Source: G001797105 sp964528155 (GTDB lineage Bacteria > Chloroflexota > Anaerolineae > Anaerolineales > E44-bin32). Taken from it: a stretch of 28,985 nucleotides of DNA. The notes below the pieces were generated by a model. The model was not told where the DNA came from. It searched no databases and was given only the letters and a program-made list of their open reading frames with translations. The position numbers and the translations under genes were made by a program. The stretch spans positions 1 to 28,985 of the forward strand of contig CAZGRL010000041.1 in NCBI GenBank assembly GCA_964528155.1, read 5' to 3'. Numbering within the stretch: the first letter of the stretch is position 1; each line of letters opens with the position of its first letter. Shown here piece by piece: positions 14,682 to 22,924 of the stretch.

Positions 14682-17135
14682 CGTGAATGGTCTCTCACCG
14701 GCGATGATCCGTATTCCCTTTTTCTTTGCGCGGACGCGCGTCTTTGCGTTCCGACATACACCGACGATCAGATATGGGAGCTCACCCTTCACGGAAATGA
14801 CCCGCCAGCGGTCGGGCTCGAAACCACTTACGGCTTGCGGGTGCAGGAGATGCGCATCTTCCCCAGCTTCTTCACTCAAGGTTCCGTTGTGTCCGATCCC
14901 CGGAGCTTTGCCGAGCCTGTCCTGATTCGACGCTTTCTGGTGAACTATGTGAGGCTCGAGTGCAAGCCTACCTCGGGCTGGTGGGTGGAACTGGAGTACT
15001 GGGTGCCGGATTCCCAGAGAATCGCCGGTCGATTCACAATCCAGAACCAAAGCCGGACCGAGCAGGAGATGCGGCTGAGGCTCCAGGCGGTTCTTCGGCC
15101 TCACCCGTATGACACCGGGGATCCAGGCACGCCCGGGCGCGGCCGGGTGGCCACAGGCGGGATGCGCCCCGAATCCGTCTCCGGCGTGACGGTCCTGACG
15201 GGGATGACCGAGAATCTGGCGCCGGTGGTCTTCCTGTCGGGGGGTGCAAGACCCGAGGTCGGCCCGTATCCGGCTCTCGGCGTCGACCTGCAACTGTCAC
15301 CTGGCGAGAGCCGTAGCGTGATGTGGGCCCACGCCGGGTTGGCGGATCTGGAAGGCTCCTTTGCGTCGGCCCGGGAGCTTGCCAGCTGCAGTTGGGATGC
15401 AGAGGTGGCGCGGGTCGAGATGGTTAATGCTTCGATCGTCGATGTCAAGACCGGCGATCCAGATTGGGATGCAGCCTTCGCCGCCGCGCAGAATGTCTCC
15501 CTGGGAGCCTACCTCGGCCCGACGCGCTTCATGGCACATCCATCTTTTGTGGAGGCGCGGGTTCCCGATCGAGGCTTCTCCACCCGGCAAGATGGAAAAG
15601 ACTACAGCTGGCACTGGGCCGGACAGGCGGCCGGCCAGGCGCGCGTCAACCTTCCGCAAATTCTCCCCGCCGCGCCCCGACTGGCAGAGGGGGTCCTGCA
15701 AAACTTCCTCAAGTCACAGAAACAGGATGGGTCGATCGATTGGAAGCCCGGGCTTGGCGGTCAACGCAACGGCTCGCTCTGCACGCCCTTGCTCGCCGAC
15801 CTGACCTGGCAGATCTACCAGCAGACGCAGGATTCGTCGCTTCTCGAGCACATGCTGCAGCCGCTTCTGGCCTTCCTCGATCGCTGGTTCGCAAGCAATC
15901 ATGATCGCGATCGCGATGGTCTGCCCGAATGGGACAACACCATGCAGGCAGGCTATGACGACTGGCCGACATTCGTTCGATGGCGGACGTGGGGACAGGG
16001 GCTGGACATCACCAAAGCCGAGACGCCCGATCTGGCCGCCTACCTCTCATCTGAATGTCGGGCGCTCATCTTGATGGCTAATGAGCTCGGTCGGAGTGAG
16101 ATTGTGGCACCGCTCGAATCCCGGCTCGAGGGACTCAAGCAAGCTATCGATCGGATCTGGTCGGAAGTCGATGCTTCGTACCATCATCAGGATCGAGACC
16201 TGCATCAGGCCGTGAGGGGTGAGATCCTCGGCCGAGGTCGCGGTGAGTTTGTGATGCATGTAGATCGCGCATTTGAACCGGCTGCGCGCCTGCTGATCCG
16301 CGTTGGGGCGAGCGAAGGCGTGTCGCATGCCATTCAGGTGCTGATCCACGGTCGAGACCCACACGGGAACGAAAGGACTGAGAGACTGACGGAGCGGAGC
16401 TTCCAGTGGTTCTGGGATTATGGAACCGCGACCAGCGATCAGACGCACGCCTATATCGAGCGGATCGAGGTTCGAGGATTGAATCCCGAGTTCGAGACCG
16501 AACTCAGGACGGCGGACTTCACCCGTCAGGATCAATCCCTCCTGCTACCTTTGTGGGCAGGGATGCCGCGCCCTGCCCGCGCCGAGCGGCTGGTGCGGCA
16601 GACGCTGCTTGATGAGGATCGCTACTGGCGCAGGTTTGGAATTCCGATGTGTTCGGCGGCGGATCCGGCCTTCGACGCGACGGACAAGGCGGGCTCAGGC
16701 GGCGTGCGTATGCTCTGGAACGTGATGATCGCCGAGGGACTGCTCGAGTACGGCTATACCGCGCAGGCGGTCGACTTGCTGAGCCGACTCATGCAGGCAT
16801 GCATTCACAGCCTGAGATCCGACAAATCGTTTCATGAGTCCTACAATCCTGACACGCCCCAGGGGCTCGGTGAACGAAACCATGTCTCAGGCGTGGCACC
16901 CCTGTCACTTTTCTTGAAGATCCTGGGGGTTCAACTGATCACCCCGTACAAGGTGCTGCTCCGCGGCACGAACCCATTCGAATGGCCCGTCGAGGTCTCC
17001 TGGATGGGGCTCAGGGTGCTGCGTGAGACCGACCGGACCCACATCACTTTCCCCGATGGTCAATCTGTGGTTGTGGAAGGAGATGCTCCGCGTCTGGTCG
17101 AACAAGTTCAAGAGCCTGGGGCGAGCATGCTATAA
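14679..17135 (+). CDS. Six-hairpin (alpha/alpha)6 glycosidase-like protein
   Basis: An 818-residue cytosolic protein (no signal peptide). The first ~270 residues are beta-rich and resemble the N-terminal sandwich domain of amylo-alpha-1,6-glucosidases and GH63-type enzymes. The rest is a helical toroid with repeated Trp/aromatic-rich helices. Motifs typical of such glycosidases include DRDRDGLPEWDN followed by GYDDWP (about 408-427) and TRQDGKDYSWHWAGQ (about 304-318), rich in the acidic and aromatic residues that line a sugar pocket. I infer hydrolysis of an oligosaccharide or glycoside, perhaps a compatible solute or storage glucan, but the substrate and catalytic acids are not certain. Its stop codon overlaps the -10 box of the next transcription unit. 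Confidence 0.72.
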   Translation: MREWSLTGDDPYSLFLCADARLCVPTYTDDQIWELTLHGNDPPAVGLETTYGLRVQEMRIFPSFFTQGSVVSDPRSFAEPVLIRRFLVNYVRLECKPTSGWWVELEYWVPDSQRIAGRFTIQNQSRTEQEMRLRLQAVLRPHPYDTGDPGTPGRGRVATGGMRPESVSGVTVLTGMTENLAPVVFLSGGARPEVGPYPALGVDLQLSPGESRSVMWAHAGLADLEGSFASARELASCSWDAEVARVEMVNASIVDVKTGDPDWDAAFAAAQNVSLGAYLGPTRFMAHPSFVEARVPDRGFSTRQDGKDYSWHWAGQAAGQARVNLPQILPAAPRLAEGVLQNFLKSQKQDGSIDWKPGLGGQRNGSLCTPLLADLTWQIYQQTQDSSLLEHMLQPLLAFLDRWFASNHDRDRDGLPEWDNTMQAGYDDWPTFVRWRTWGQGLDITKAETPDLAAYLSSECRALILMANELGRSEIVAPLESRLEGLKQAIDRIWSEVDASYHHQDRDLHQAVRGEILGRGRGEFVMHVDRAFEPAARLLIRVGASEGVSHAIQVLIHGRDPHGNERTERLTERSFQWFWDYGTATSDQTHAYIERIEVRGLNPEFETELRTADFTRQDQSLLLPLWAGMPRPARAERLVRQTLLDEDRYWRRFGIPMCSAADPAFDATDKAGSGGVRMLWNVMIAEGLLEYGYTAQAVDLLSRLMQACIHSLRSDKSFHESYNPDTPQGLGERNHVSGVAPLSLFLKILGVQLITPYKVLLRGTNPFEWPVEVSWMGLRVLRETDRTHITFPDGQSVVVEGDAPRLVEQVQEPGASML

Positions 17136-17136
17136 T
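17128..17136 (+). promoter_or_regulatory. Extended -10 promoter and long leader before the antiporter operon
   Basis: TGCTATAAT at 17128-17136 overlaps the TAA stop of the glycosidase gene. A transcript from about 17143 would carry a leader of roughly 145 bases before the ATG at 17289. The leader is GC-rich with an imperfect hairpin (GAGTGAGCG at 17159-17167 against CGCTCGCTC at 17192-17200), but I cannot match it to a known riboswitch. Confidence 0.5.
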
Positions 17137-17288
17137 CCGGACCGGAAGAAGACTCGCCGAGTGAGCGCTGCGCTATTTAAGCCGCAACCGCCGCTCGCTC
17201 AAAGCCCTTCGAGCACACTAGATGCCAGGGGATGCTTCGGCGGGGGATCCGCCCGGATCGCCCCGGCGGCACACCCCTGCGGAGTACC

Positions 17289-18536
17289 ATGGCGACCGGA
17301 CTGACCATTGCGACAACAACCGCGGCGGCCGCCTCCGAGCTCCTACCCCTGCTGCTCGCCCTCGCAGCTCTGATTGCCGGGGCCAAAGTCGTCGGCAGCC
17401 TGTCCGTTCGGCTGGGGCAGCCCGCTGTCCTGGGAGAGCTCCTCGCCGGCCTTCTCCTCGGCCCGACATTCCTCAACCTGACCGCGCTTCCGCCATTTGA
17501 AAGCCCCAACCTGGAGCAGATCCTGCACCTCTTCGGCCAGCTTGGAGTGCTCTGGTTGATGTTCGCAGCCGGGCTCGAAGCCGAGCTAGCTGATTTGCGG
17601 CGGTCCGGCAGGCCTGCCTTGTTTGGCGGGGTTCTCGGGGTGGCCGTGCCGATAGCGCTCGGCCTGGGCGCGGGCCTGGTTTTCCAGTTTCCGCTGCAGC
17701 AGGCGCTCTTCCTCGGCTTGGCGCTGAGCGCGACGAGCGTCAGCATCTCCGCTCAGACGTTGCTTGAGTTGAATCGACTGAAAACGAAGGAAGGGGCCGC
17801 CCTCTTGGGAGCTGCTGTGATTGATGACGTCCTCGTCATCATCCTCTTGTCCCTCGTTGTCGCGACAGGGGCCGGGGTTGCGGACGTGGGCGGGATCCTG
17901 CTCCAGCTTGCCCGAATGCTGCTGGTGTTGGCTGTGGTGGCGCTGGTTTCGGTCTATGTGCTGCCAAGCGTCGCAGAGTGGAGCAGGAGATTGAGGGTCA
18001 GTGAGGGGCTGCTCGCCATGGTCCTCGCGAGCGTGTTGTTTCTGGGATGGGCGGTCGAATCTCTAGGAGGCGTCGCGGCGATCACGGGGGCGTTCGTGGC
18101 CGGTCTCGGCCTGGGCCGGAGTCATCTGCGGGATGAGATCGAGCGCGCACTTCACCCTGTTGCGTATGGGTTTTTCGTCCCCCTGTTCCTTGTCGATATC
18201 GGACTCCAGGCGGATGTGCGCGCCCTGGGTGGTCCGGCAGTGCTTTTCACGGTTGTAGTAGTGACCATCGCGATCGCCTCAAAGATTCTCGGCAGCGGGT
18301 TGGGCGCGCGCCTCGGCGGATTCCGATCATCGGAAGCCTTTCGCATGGGGCTGGGAATGATCTCCCGCGGCGAGGTGGGCCTGATTGTCGCTGGAGTGGG
18401 CGTTGCTGAGGGTATGCTCCCGCTTGAAGAGTTCACCGTGGTCGTGGTCATGGTGATCGTGACGACATTGGTGACGCCTCCCCTGCTGAGGCTGGCGTTT
18501 GGGCGAAAGGATGAAGTCGATGGCTCAACTGGTTAG
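17289..18536 (+). CDS. CPA2-family cation/proton antiporter without RCK domain
   Basis: A 415-residue membrane protein with about 12 hydrophobic segments, matching the Na+/H+ or K+/H+ exchanger fold (KefB/GerN-like). The central IDDVLVIILLSL carries the paired Asp residues expected at the cation site, and LGQPAVLGELLAGLLLGP is the conserved N-terminal segment. It ends directly after the transport domain, without the RCK/TrkA regulatory domain that many CPA2 proteins have. The ATG at 17289 has GGAG four bases upstream, and an in-frame ATG at 17232 adds a non-hydrophobic 19-residue tail and is less likely. The following PII-like gene overlaps its 3' end, suggesting that a separate sensor takes the place of the missing regulatory domain. 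Confidence 0.9.
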   Translation: MATGLTIATTTAAAASELLPLLLALAALIAGAKVVGSLSVRLGQPAVLGELLAGLLLGPTFLNLTALPPFESPNLEQILHLFGQLGVLWLMFAAGLEAELADLRRSGRPALFGGVLGVAVPIALGLGAGLVFQFPLQQALFLGLALSATSVSISAQTLLELNRLKTKEGAALLGAAVIDDVLVIILLSLVVATGAGVADVGGILLQLARMLLVLAVVALVSVYVLPSVAEWSRRLRVSEGLLAMVLASVLFLGWAVESLGGVAAITGAFVAGLGLGRSHLRDEIERALHPVAYGFFVPLFLVDIGLQADVRALGGPAVLFTVVVVTIAIASKILGSGLGARLGGFRSSEAFRMGLGMISRGEVGLIVAGVGVAEGMLPLEEFTVVVVMVIVTTLVTPPLLRLAFGRKDEVDGSTG

Positions 18537-18879
18537 TCTTGTCATATACGACTGTGCCATGTGTGATGAGCTCGTTCACGCCTGGATTGAAGCCGGGGTC
18601 ACGGGTTTGACTCTCCTGGACAGCAGTGGTCTGTCGCATCACATCTCCCGTCATGACATCGCAGACGACATCCCTCTTTTTCCCTCGGTCCGACGGTTGC
18701 TTAAGGAAACCGAACTGACCAGCCGAACGATCTTCAGCATCGTCGATGATGACTTCGACCTGGACGGCCTTGTCGCCGTGACCGAAAGAGTGCTTGGCCG
18801 CTTGAGCGAGCCGGAGACGGGGATTCTATTCGTCGCGCCTGTCACCCGAGTCGTCGGGCTGCGGCGGCCGGGCGCTTAG
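18520..18879 (+). CDS. Small PII-like signalling protein
   Basis: A 119-residue cytosolic protein with the alternating strand/helix pattern of the PII (ferredoxin-like) fold: LVSLVIYD, a helix with CDELVHAWIEAGV, GLTLLDSSGL, a variable loop (about 32-60), then TIFSIVDDDFDLDGLVAVTERVLG and a final strand GILFVAPVTRVVGL. Similar small proteins encoded beside transporters are often annotated as nitrogen-regulator-like. No uridylylation Tyr loop is apparent, so classical GlnB function is unlikely. The ATG at 18520 has AGGA eight bases upstream, and an alternative ATG at 18511 is possible. The gene overlaps the antiporter 3' end by 17 bases. I infer that it is the regulatory partner of the CPA2 antiporter. 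The ligand is unknown. 18880-19048 shows no gene. Confidence 0.75.
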   Translation: MAQLVSLVIYDCAMCDELVHAWIEAGVTGLTLLDSSGLSHHISRHDIADDIPLFPSVRRLLKETELTSRTIFSIVDDDFDLDGLVAVTERVLGRLSEPETGILFVAPVTRVVGLRRPGA

Positions 18880-19048
18880 TCCGGCCGTCAGTGCTTGATC
18901 GGAAGCAGGCCACCGCTGTGAGCCACTGTGGCGCAATGTGCGGTGATGAATGAGAATGTAAGCCGGATGGAGATGGCAGGGCGAGTCTCAAGCCGCAGGG
19001 CCAGGGTCCCGTGCTTGGCGGAATTCGCGATCGCTCATTGAGCTTCTG

Positions 19049-20935
19049 ATGGATCAAATCCTTCAGGTAGAAACCCTTATCCTCGAACTCCTGCTGATTG
19101 TCTCTGTCGTGGCGATCCTCGGCCGGCGATTCAGACTCCCTTACACCGTCGCACTCGTCCTGGCCGGTTTGGCGCTCTCTGTACGGGCCGGCCTGAACAT
19201 CGAGCTCACGCCCAATCTCATCCTCTCGCTCTTCCTGCCCCCGCTCGTCTTCGAGGCTGCCTTTCATCTGAACTTCGAAGAGCTGCGCGCCAATCTGACC
19301 ACGATCGTGCTTCTCGCCATCCCTGGTGTGATCCTGAATATGTTCCTGGTTGGCGGTGTGATGACCGTCGGCGCCGGCATGTCGATCTCCCTGGCGCTCG
19401 TCTTCGGCGCCCTCATCGCGGCAACCGACCCGGTAGCCGTCGTCTCCATCTTCCGTAAGCTGGGTGTGCCGAAGCGTCTCGAGGTCTTGCTCGAGGGTGA
19501 GAGCCTGCTCAACGACGGCACGGCCATCGTCATTTTTACGCTGGCTGTGACCGCGCTCGAGACCGGCACGTTCAGTCTGGTCAACGGGATCATCGACTTC
19601 GTCCGGGTGGCCGGGGGAGGACTGATCGTCGGCTTCATTCTGGGTTGGATGATCTCCCGGCTGATCGGACGGATCGACGACTATTTGGTCGAGACAACGC
19701 TGACCTCGGTTCTGGCGTTCGGGTCGTACCTGCTGGCCGAGCAGCTTCACGTGAGCGGTGTTCTGGCCGTCGTCGTCGCCGGCCTTGTGAACGGCAACAT
19801 CGGACCGCGCGGGATGTCGCCGACGACCCGCATCGTCGTCTTCAATTTCTGGGAGTACATGGCATTCCTGGCCAACTCGGCCGTGTTCTTGATCATCGGC
19901 TTGCAGCTCGATCTTCCGGCGCTCCTGAACAACTGGCAGGTGATCCTGTGGGCCATCGCCGCCGTTCTGGTCAGCCGGATCGTGGTGATCTACGGGCTCT
20001 CTCGCCTGGGAAGGGAGATGCCGCCCTCGTGGCGGCACGTGCTTTTCTGGGGCGGGATGCGCGGTGGTATCGCCCTGGCTCTGGCCCTCAGCCTGCCCGC
20101 AACCCTGGGTGTCCAGCGGCAGATGATCACGGTCATGGTGTTCGGGATTGTGCTCTTCACCATCCTGGGACAAGGTCTGACGATGGATGGCTTGTTGCGG
20201 CGCCTGGGGATCGTCGTCCACTCGGAAGAAAAGCTCGAGTACGAGCGGCGTCACGCCCGGGCCATGGCTACCCGGGCCGGCTACGATCATCTGCAGCGGC
20301 TGAAAGACGAGGGTCTGATTTCGTCTCACACCTGGGAAACCCTGCGGCCGCTTGTCGAACAGAGGTTGCAGGCGCTGACGGAAGCGGTTCAAGAGGCGTT
20401 GGCCAACGCGCCCGAGATGGAAGTCGAGCAGCTCATCGCCGCCCGACGCGAGTCGCTTCGTGCGCAGCGTGGCACTTTGGCTGCGCTGCGACGAGACGGG
20501 GTGATCTCGGAAGAGACTTATGAGGAACTGGTGGCCGAGATCGATCTGGCGCTCGACTCGGAAGTGGAGTCATGGGCCGCCGCTGTTATGACTCGCCGTG
20601 AAATCCCCGACGTTCGTCATCTGTTGATGGCAATCGTCCAAGATCGAGACCTCGAATCAGCGGTCAGCGCTCTGGCGGTTCGCAGCATCCCGTCGACGCG
20701 GGTCCAAAGCAGTGGCGGGTTCCTCCGCCGGACTAATCACCTGTTGATGGTGGGAATCCCCGAGGGTCGCTTGGAACCCGCGATCGAGGCCTTGGAACAG
20801 GCGTGTCGTAGCCGGATCGAGTATATGACCTCGCCGGTAGATGTGTTGCCCTTCCCGTTGCCGATGCCCGTGCAGATCGAAGTCAAAGGGGCGACGCTAT
20901 TCGCGTTCGAAGTCGAACGCTACGAGGAAGTCTGA
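19049..20935 (+). CDS. CPA1 Na+/H+ antiporter fused to a c-di-AMP receptor (DarA-like) domain
   Basis: A 628-residue fusion. Residues 1-395 form an NhaP/CPA1 Na+(K+)/H+ exchanger: ATDPVAVVSIFRKLG contains the cation-binding Asp, followed by LLEGESLLNDGTAIVIF and the RGGIALALALSLP helix. A cytosolic helical linker (about 400-520) has two similar repeats around GLIS and GVIS. Residues 522-628 match the cyclic-di-AMP receptor family (DarA/PstA/YaaQ, PF06153 type): LLMAIVQDRD, the SSGGFLRRTN ligand-loop signature, and a C-terminal IEVKGATLFAFEV strand. Family members bind c-di-AMP through this GGFL loop. I infer that c-di-AMP gates the antiporter directly. No clear Shine-Dalgarno sequence precedes the ATG. 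It is followed after two bases by a free-standing relative of its own C-terminus. Confidence 0.88.
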   Translation: MDQILQVETLILELLLIVSVVAILGRRFRLPYTVALVLAGLALSVRAGLNIELTPNLILSLFLPPLVFEAAFHLNFEELRANLTTIVLLAIPGVILNMFLVGGVMTVGAGMSISLALVFGALIAATDPVAVVSIFRKLGVPKRLEVLLEGESLLNDGTAIVIFTLAVTALETGTFSLVNGIIDFVRVAGGGLIVGFILGWMISRLIGRIDDYLVETTLTSVLAFGSYLLAEQLHVSGVLAVVVAGLVNGNIGPRGMSPTTRIVVFNFWEYMAFLANSAVFLIIGLQLDLPALLNNWQVILWAIAAVLVSRIVVIYGLSRLGREMPPSWRHVLFWGGMRGGIALALALSLPATLGVQRQMITVMVFGIVLFTILGQGLTMDGLLRRLGIVVHSEEKLEYERRHARAMATRAGYDHLQRLKDEGLISSHTWETLRPLVEQRLQALTEAVQEALANAPEMEVEQLIAARRESLRAQRGTLAALRRDGVISEETYEELVAEIDLALDSEVESWAAAVMTRREIPDVRHLLMAIVQDRDLESAVSALAVRSIPSTRVQSSGGFLRRTNHLLMVGIPEGRLEPAIEALEQACRSRIEYMTSPVDVLPFPLPMPVQIEVKGATLFAFEVERYEEV

Positions 20936-20937
20936 CC

Positions 20938-21204
20938 GTGAAGCTGTTGATCGTGATCCTGAGCGACGCCGACACGGAGAACGTGATCCACAAACTCATT
21001 GAAGCGGATTTCCGCTTCACCCGCTTGAGCTCCAGCGGAGGTTTCCTTCGCAGGGGGAACACCACACTCTTGATGGGGACACCGGCCGAGCGAGTCGAGC
21101 AGGCGATCAAGACAATTCGAGGCGCGGCTGGCTCACCGGCAGACCCGGGCCATAGGGTTGCCATGATCTTCGTCCTCGATGTTCAGCGCTTCGAACAGCT
21201 GTGA
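20938..21204 (+). CDS. Short free-standing DarA/PstA-like c-di-AMP receptor
   Basis: An 88-residue protein with the PII-like fold of the cyclic-di-AMP receptor family. LLIVILSDADTENVI is strand 1 and helix 1, SSSGGFLRRGNTTLLMGT is the ligand-loop signature almost identical to that in the preceding antiporter, and VAMIFVLDVQRFEQL is the final strand. It is about 20 residues shorter than typical DarA, because the segment with the second loop and PVEVEVGGAT-like strand is reduced. The start is GTG, two bases after the antiporter stop, with AGGAAG seven bases upstream inside the preceding gene, so translation is coupled. It may form homo- or heterotrimers with the antiporter domain, by analogy with PII proteins. 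This is an inference. Confidence 0.85.
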   Translation: MKLLIVILSDADTENVIHKLIEADFRFTRLSSSGGFLRRGNTTLLMGTPAERVEQAIKTIRGAAGSPADPGHRVAMIFVLDVQRFEQL

Positions 21205-21255
21205 GGGGATCCCCCGGCGGCTCATCCGGCTGCGGCCGAATGCCAGGTGGGCTGC

Positions 21256-21831
21256 TCACTTTTCGTGAAAGCTCTCCACCTGATAAGTGAAGATCTCCGC
21301 CTGGCCCCGACGCCAGGTGTAGGCGGGGACGCCAGCCTTGTTGCACAACGTATCCAGGAACTGTTCGGGATCGGGGATCTTCTCCCATACCTGCGGCAGA
21401 AACGTCGCCCGGTACGGTCCGGAAATCAGGATCACACCGTCGACGTACCGACGCAGACGGCCGGGAAGCTCTTCTGGAGGTAAGGAGGCGACCGGTTCCG
21501 GTGTGTTCAGGACCGAGATTTCGATCTCAATCTGGTCGACTTCGTCGGCACGGACGGGCTCGAAGCGGTAGTCTTTCAGCGCGGCGGCGATGGCGTGCTG
21601 GCGGACATCCTCAGCGAGCGCATTTCGAGCTTGAAGCCCGCCGATACAGCCTCGCAGCTCCCCTTGCCGGGTCAATGTGACAAAAGATGCCCCGGGAGCG
21701 GCCAATCGTGGAGTAAGGCCTTCGAGAGGTACTTCCTCCGTCGGCAGCCCACGGGCAGCGGCGACAAGCCCCTGCCGAGCGATCTCAAGCAGAGTCCGTT
21801 GTTCATCGGGGGTGAGTGGGGCTTCAGGCAT
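21256..21831 (-). CDS. amrA: AMMECR1-domain protein (AmmeMemoRadiSam system protein A)
   Basis: A 191-residue protein consisting of one AMMECR1 domain, with the invariant motif LRGCIGG at about 78-84 and the C-terminal region PQVWEKIPDPEQFLDTLCNKAG typical of the family. The biochemical role is not established. In many prokaryotes it is encoded with a Memo-like protein and a radical SAM protein, but neither partner is present here. It ends 51 bases from the convergent DarA-like gene. A TGCTATACT extended -10 box lies upstream at 21919-21927 on the minus strand, giving a leader of about 80 bases, and GAGG precedes the ATG. Confidence 0.92.
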   Translation of the reverse strand: MPEAPLTPDEQRTLLEIARQGLVAAARGLPTEEVPLEGLTPRLAAPGASFVTLTRQGELRGCIGGLQARNALAEDVRQHAIAAALKDYRFEPVRADEVDQIEIEISVLNTPEPVASLPPEELPGRLRRYVDGVILISGPYRATFLPQVWEKIPDPEQFLDTLCNKAGVPAYTWRRGQAEIFTYQVESFHEK

Positions 21832-21918
21832 GGCGAGCCCGCCTCAACTTGCGGGTTTACCCCTTCCAATCCAGGAACCGGCGCCGACCAGGGGATGTCG
21901 AGCCGGTGTCGCACGGAG

Positions 21919-21927
21919 AGTATAGCA
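21919..21927 (-). promoter_or_regulatory. Extended -10 promoter for the AMMECR1 gene
   Basis: On the minus strand TGCTATACT lies about 90 bases before the ATG at 21831, within the 136-base gap after the metalloenzyme gene. TTGCTG, 16 bases upstream, is a weak -35 candidate. Confidence 0.5.
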
Positions 21928-21967
21928 GCCTGAAGTCACCCAGCAAGACCCCAAGGTTCGACTTTGC

Positions 21968-22924
21968 TCAATCGCTGCCGACGGTCCGGGACTCGTCGGA
22001 TAGGGATCCGCCGAGTGCACGCAGGATCGCCGGTGCCACGCCTGTGAGGTCGGTCAGGCCATCGACAAATGCGTCGCGCAGGTGCTGCGGCCCGACCAGG
22101 ATCAATGGAACAGGGTTGAGCGTATGCCCACGCCGTCCGTACTCTTCGAGGTTCCCGTGATCAGAAGTGATAACGATCATATCCGGCCGATCCGCCCACG
22201 CCTGAATGAGTCCCTTCAGCACTCGATCGAACGAGTTCAACAGGCGCACGGCTTCTCCCAGGGAGGCCCGATGGCCGGCGTAGTCGCTCAGCCAGTAGTC
22301 AAACCAGGCCAGGTCATATTCCATGGCCAGGCGCGCCGCAAGCGCTCCGGCTTCCTCGGCATCGTAGATCGGACCGGGGGGGAAGTCGGGCTGGCTGGCC
22401 CAACCTTCACCGGTGAAATCGGCTGCCAGAGCTCGTCCGGTCTGCAGATCTTCATCGGTTCTCAACTGCAGTCCAGCCGAGATCGCGGCCAGAGGGATGG
22501 CTGAAGAGAGACGGTGCCCGGAACGGATCCCTTCGAAGTAACGCGGTGGGTATGCGTTGAGGAGCGCGGCCTTGCCGCCTCGTCGCACGACCTCACGGAA
22601 GAGATTGTCCTCGGACAGAACCTGCGCTACGGCGGCGTTTGGTTTCGGCCCATAGTGCCCTCCGATCTCCTTCGGTACGTTGCGGCCGGTGAGCAAGACG
22701 GCCTGTCCTGTAGCCGACTGTGGAAGACCGGAAACTCCCAGACAGGCGTCGATGGCATGCAATGTCGCCAGATTGGAGGTGTACGGCGCCGACGAGGCCA
22801 GTAGAGGACGGCCGCCGAACAAACCGGACAGAGTCGGCATCTGGGCCGCGGCGAATGGGTTCACCGCGGGGTCATCCGGGCCGAGTCCGACACCGTCCAT
22901 AAAGAGCATCAACACGCGCGCCAT
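21968..22924 (-). CDS. Phosphomutase/alkaline-phosphatase superfamily metalloenzyme
   Basis: A 318-residue member of the metalloenzyme superfamily that includes cofactor-independent phosphoglycerate mutase and alkaline phosphatase. The metal-binding MDGVG (Asp10) is at the N-terminus, SATGQAVLLTG (70-80) is the likely nucleophile region, and SDHGNLEEYG plus RRGHTLNPVPLIL contain the late Asp/His ligands. It is about 200 residues shorter than phosphoglycerate mutase and lacks the inserted transferase domain, so a hydrolase or nucleotide-phosphate role is more likely. The ATG shares a base with the stop of the upstream methyltransferase (TGATG). It is the last gene of the thioredoxin operon. 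Confidence 0.85.
   Translation of the reverse strand: MARVLMLFMDGVGLGPDDPAVNPFAAAQMPTLSGLFGGRPLLASSAPYTSNLATLHAIDACLGVSGLPQSATGQAVLLTGRNVPKEIGGHYGPKPNAAVAQVLSEDNLFREVVRRGGKAALLNAYPPRYFEGIRSGHRLSSAIPLAAISAGLQLRTDEDLQTGRALAADFTGEGWASQPDFPPGPIYDAEEAGALAARLAMEYDLAWFDYWLSDYAGHRASLGEAVRLLNSFDRVLKGLIQAWADRPDMIVITSDHGNLEEYGRRGHTLNPVPLILVGPQHLRDAFVDGLTDLTGVAPAILRALGGSLSDESRTVGSD

Noticed and set aside
14673..15293. 206-codon minus-strand frame opposite the glycosidase gene
   Set aside because: Its composition and the strong sense-strand gene show it to be an antisense artefact.
17137..17288. Possible fluoride or c-di-AMP riboswitch before the antiporter
   Set aside because: I looked for the conserved segments of these classes and did not find them in the right order. 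It is kept only as an unexplained leader.
18842..20392. 516-codon open frame on the minus strand
   Set aside because: It lies antisense to the CPA1 antiporter gene, is full of His/Asp/Gln/Arg low-complexity sequence and matches no family. It is a shadow of GC-rich codon use.
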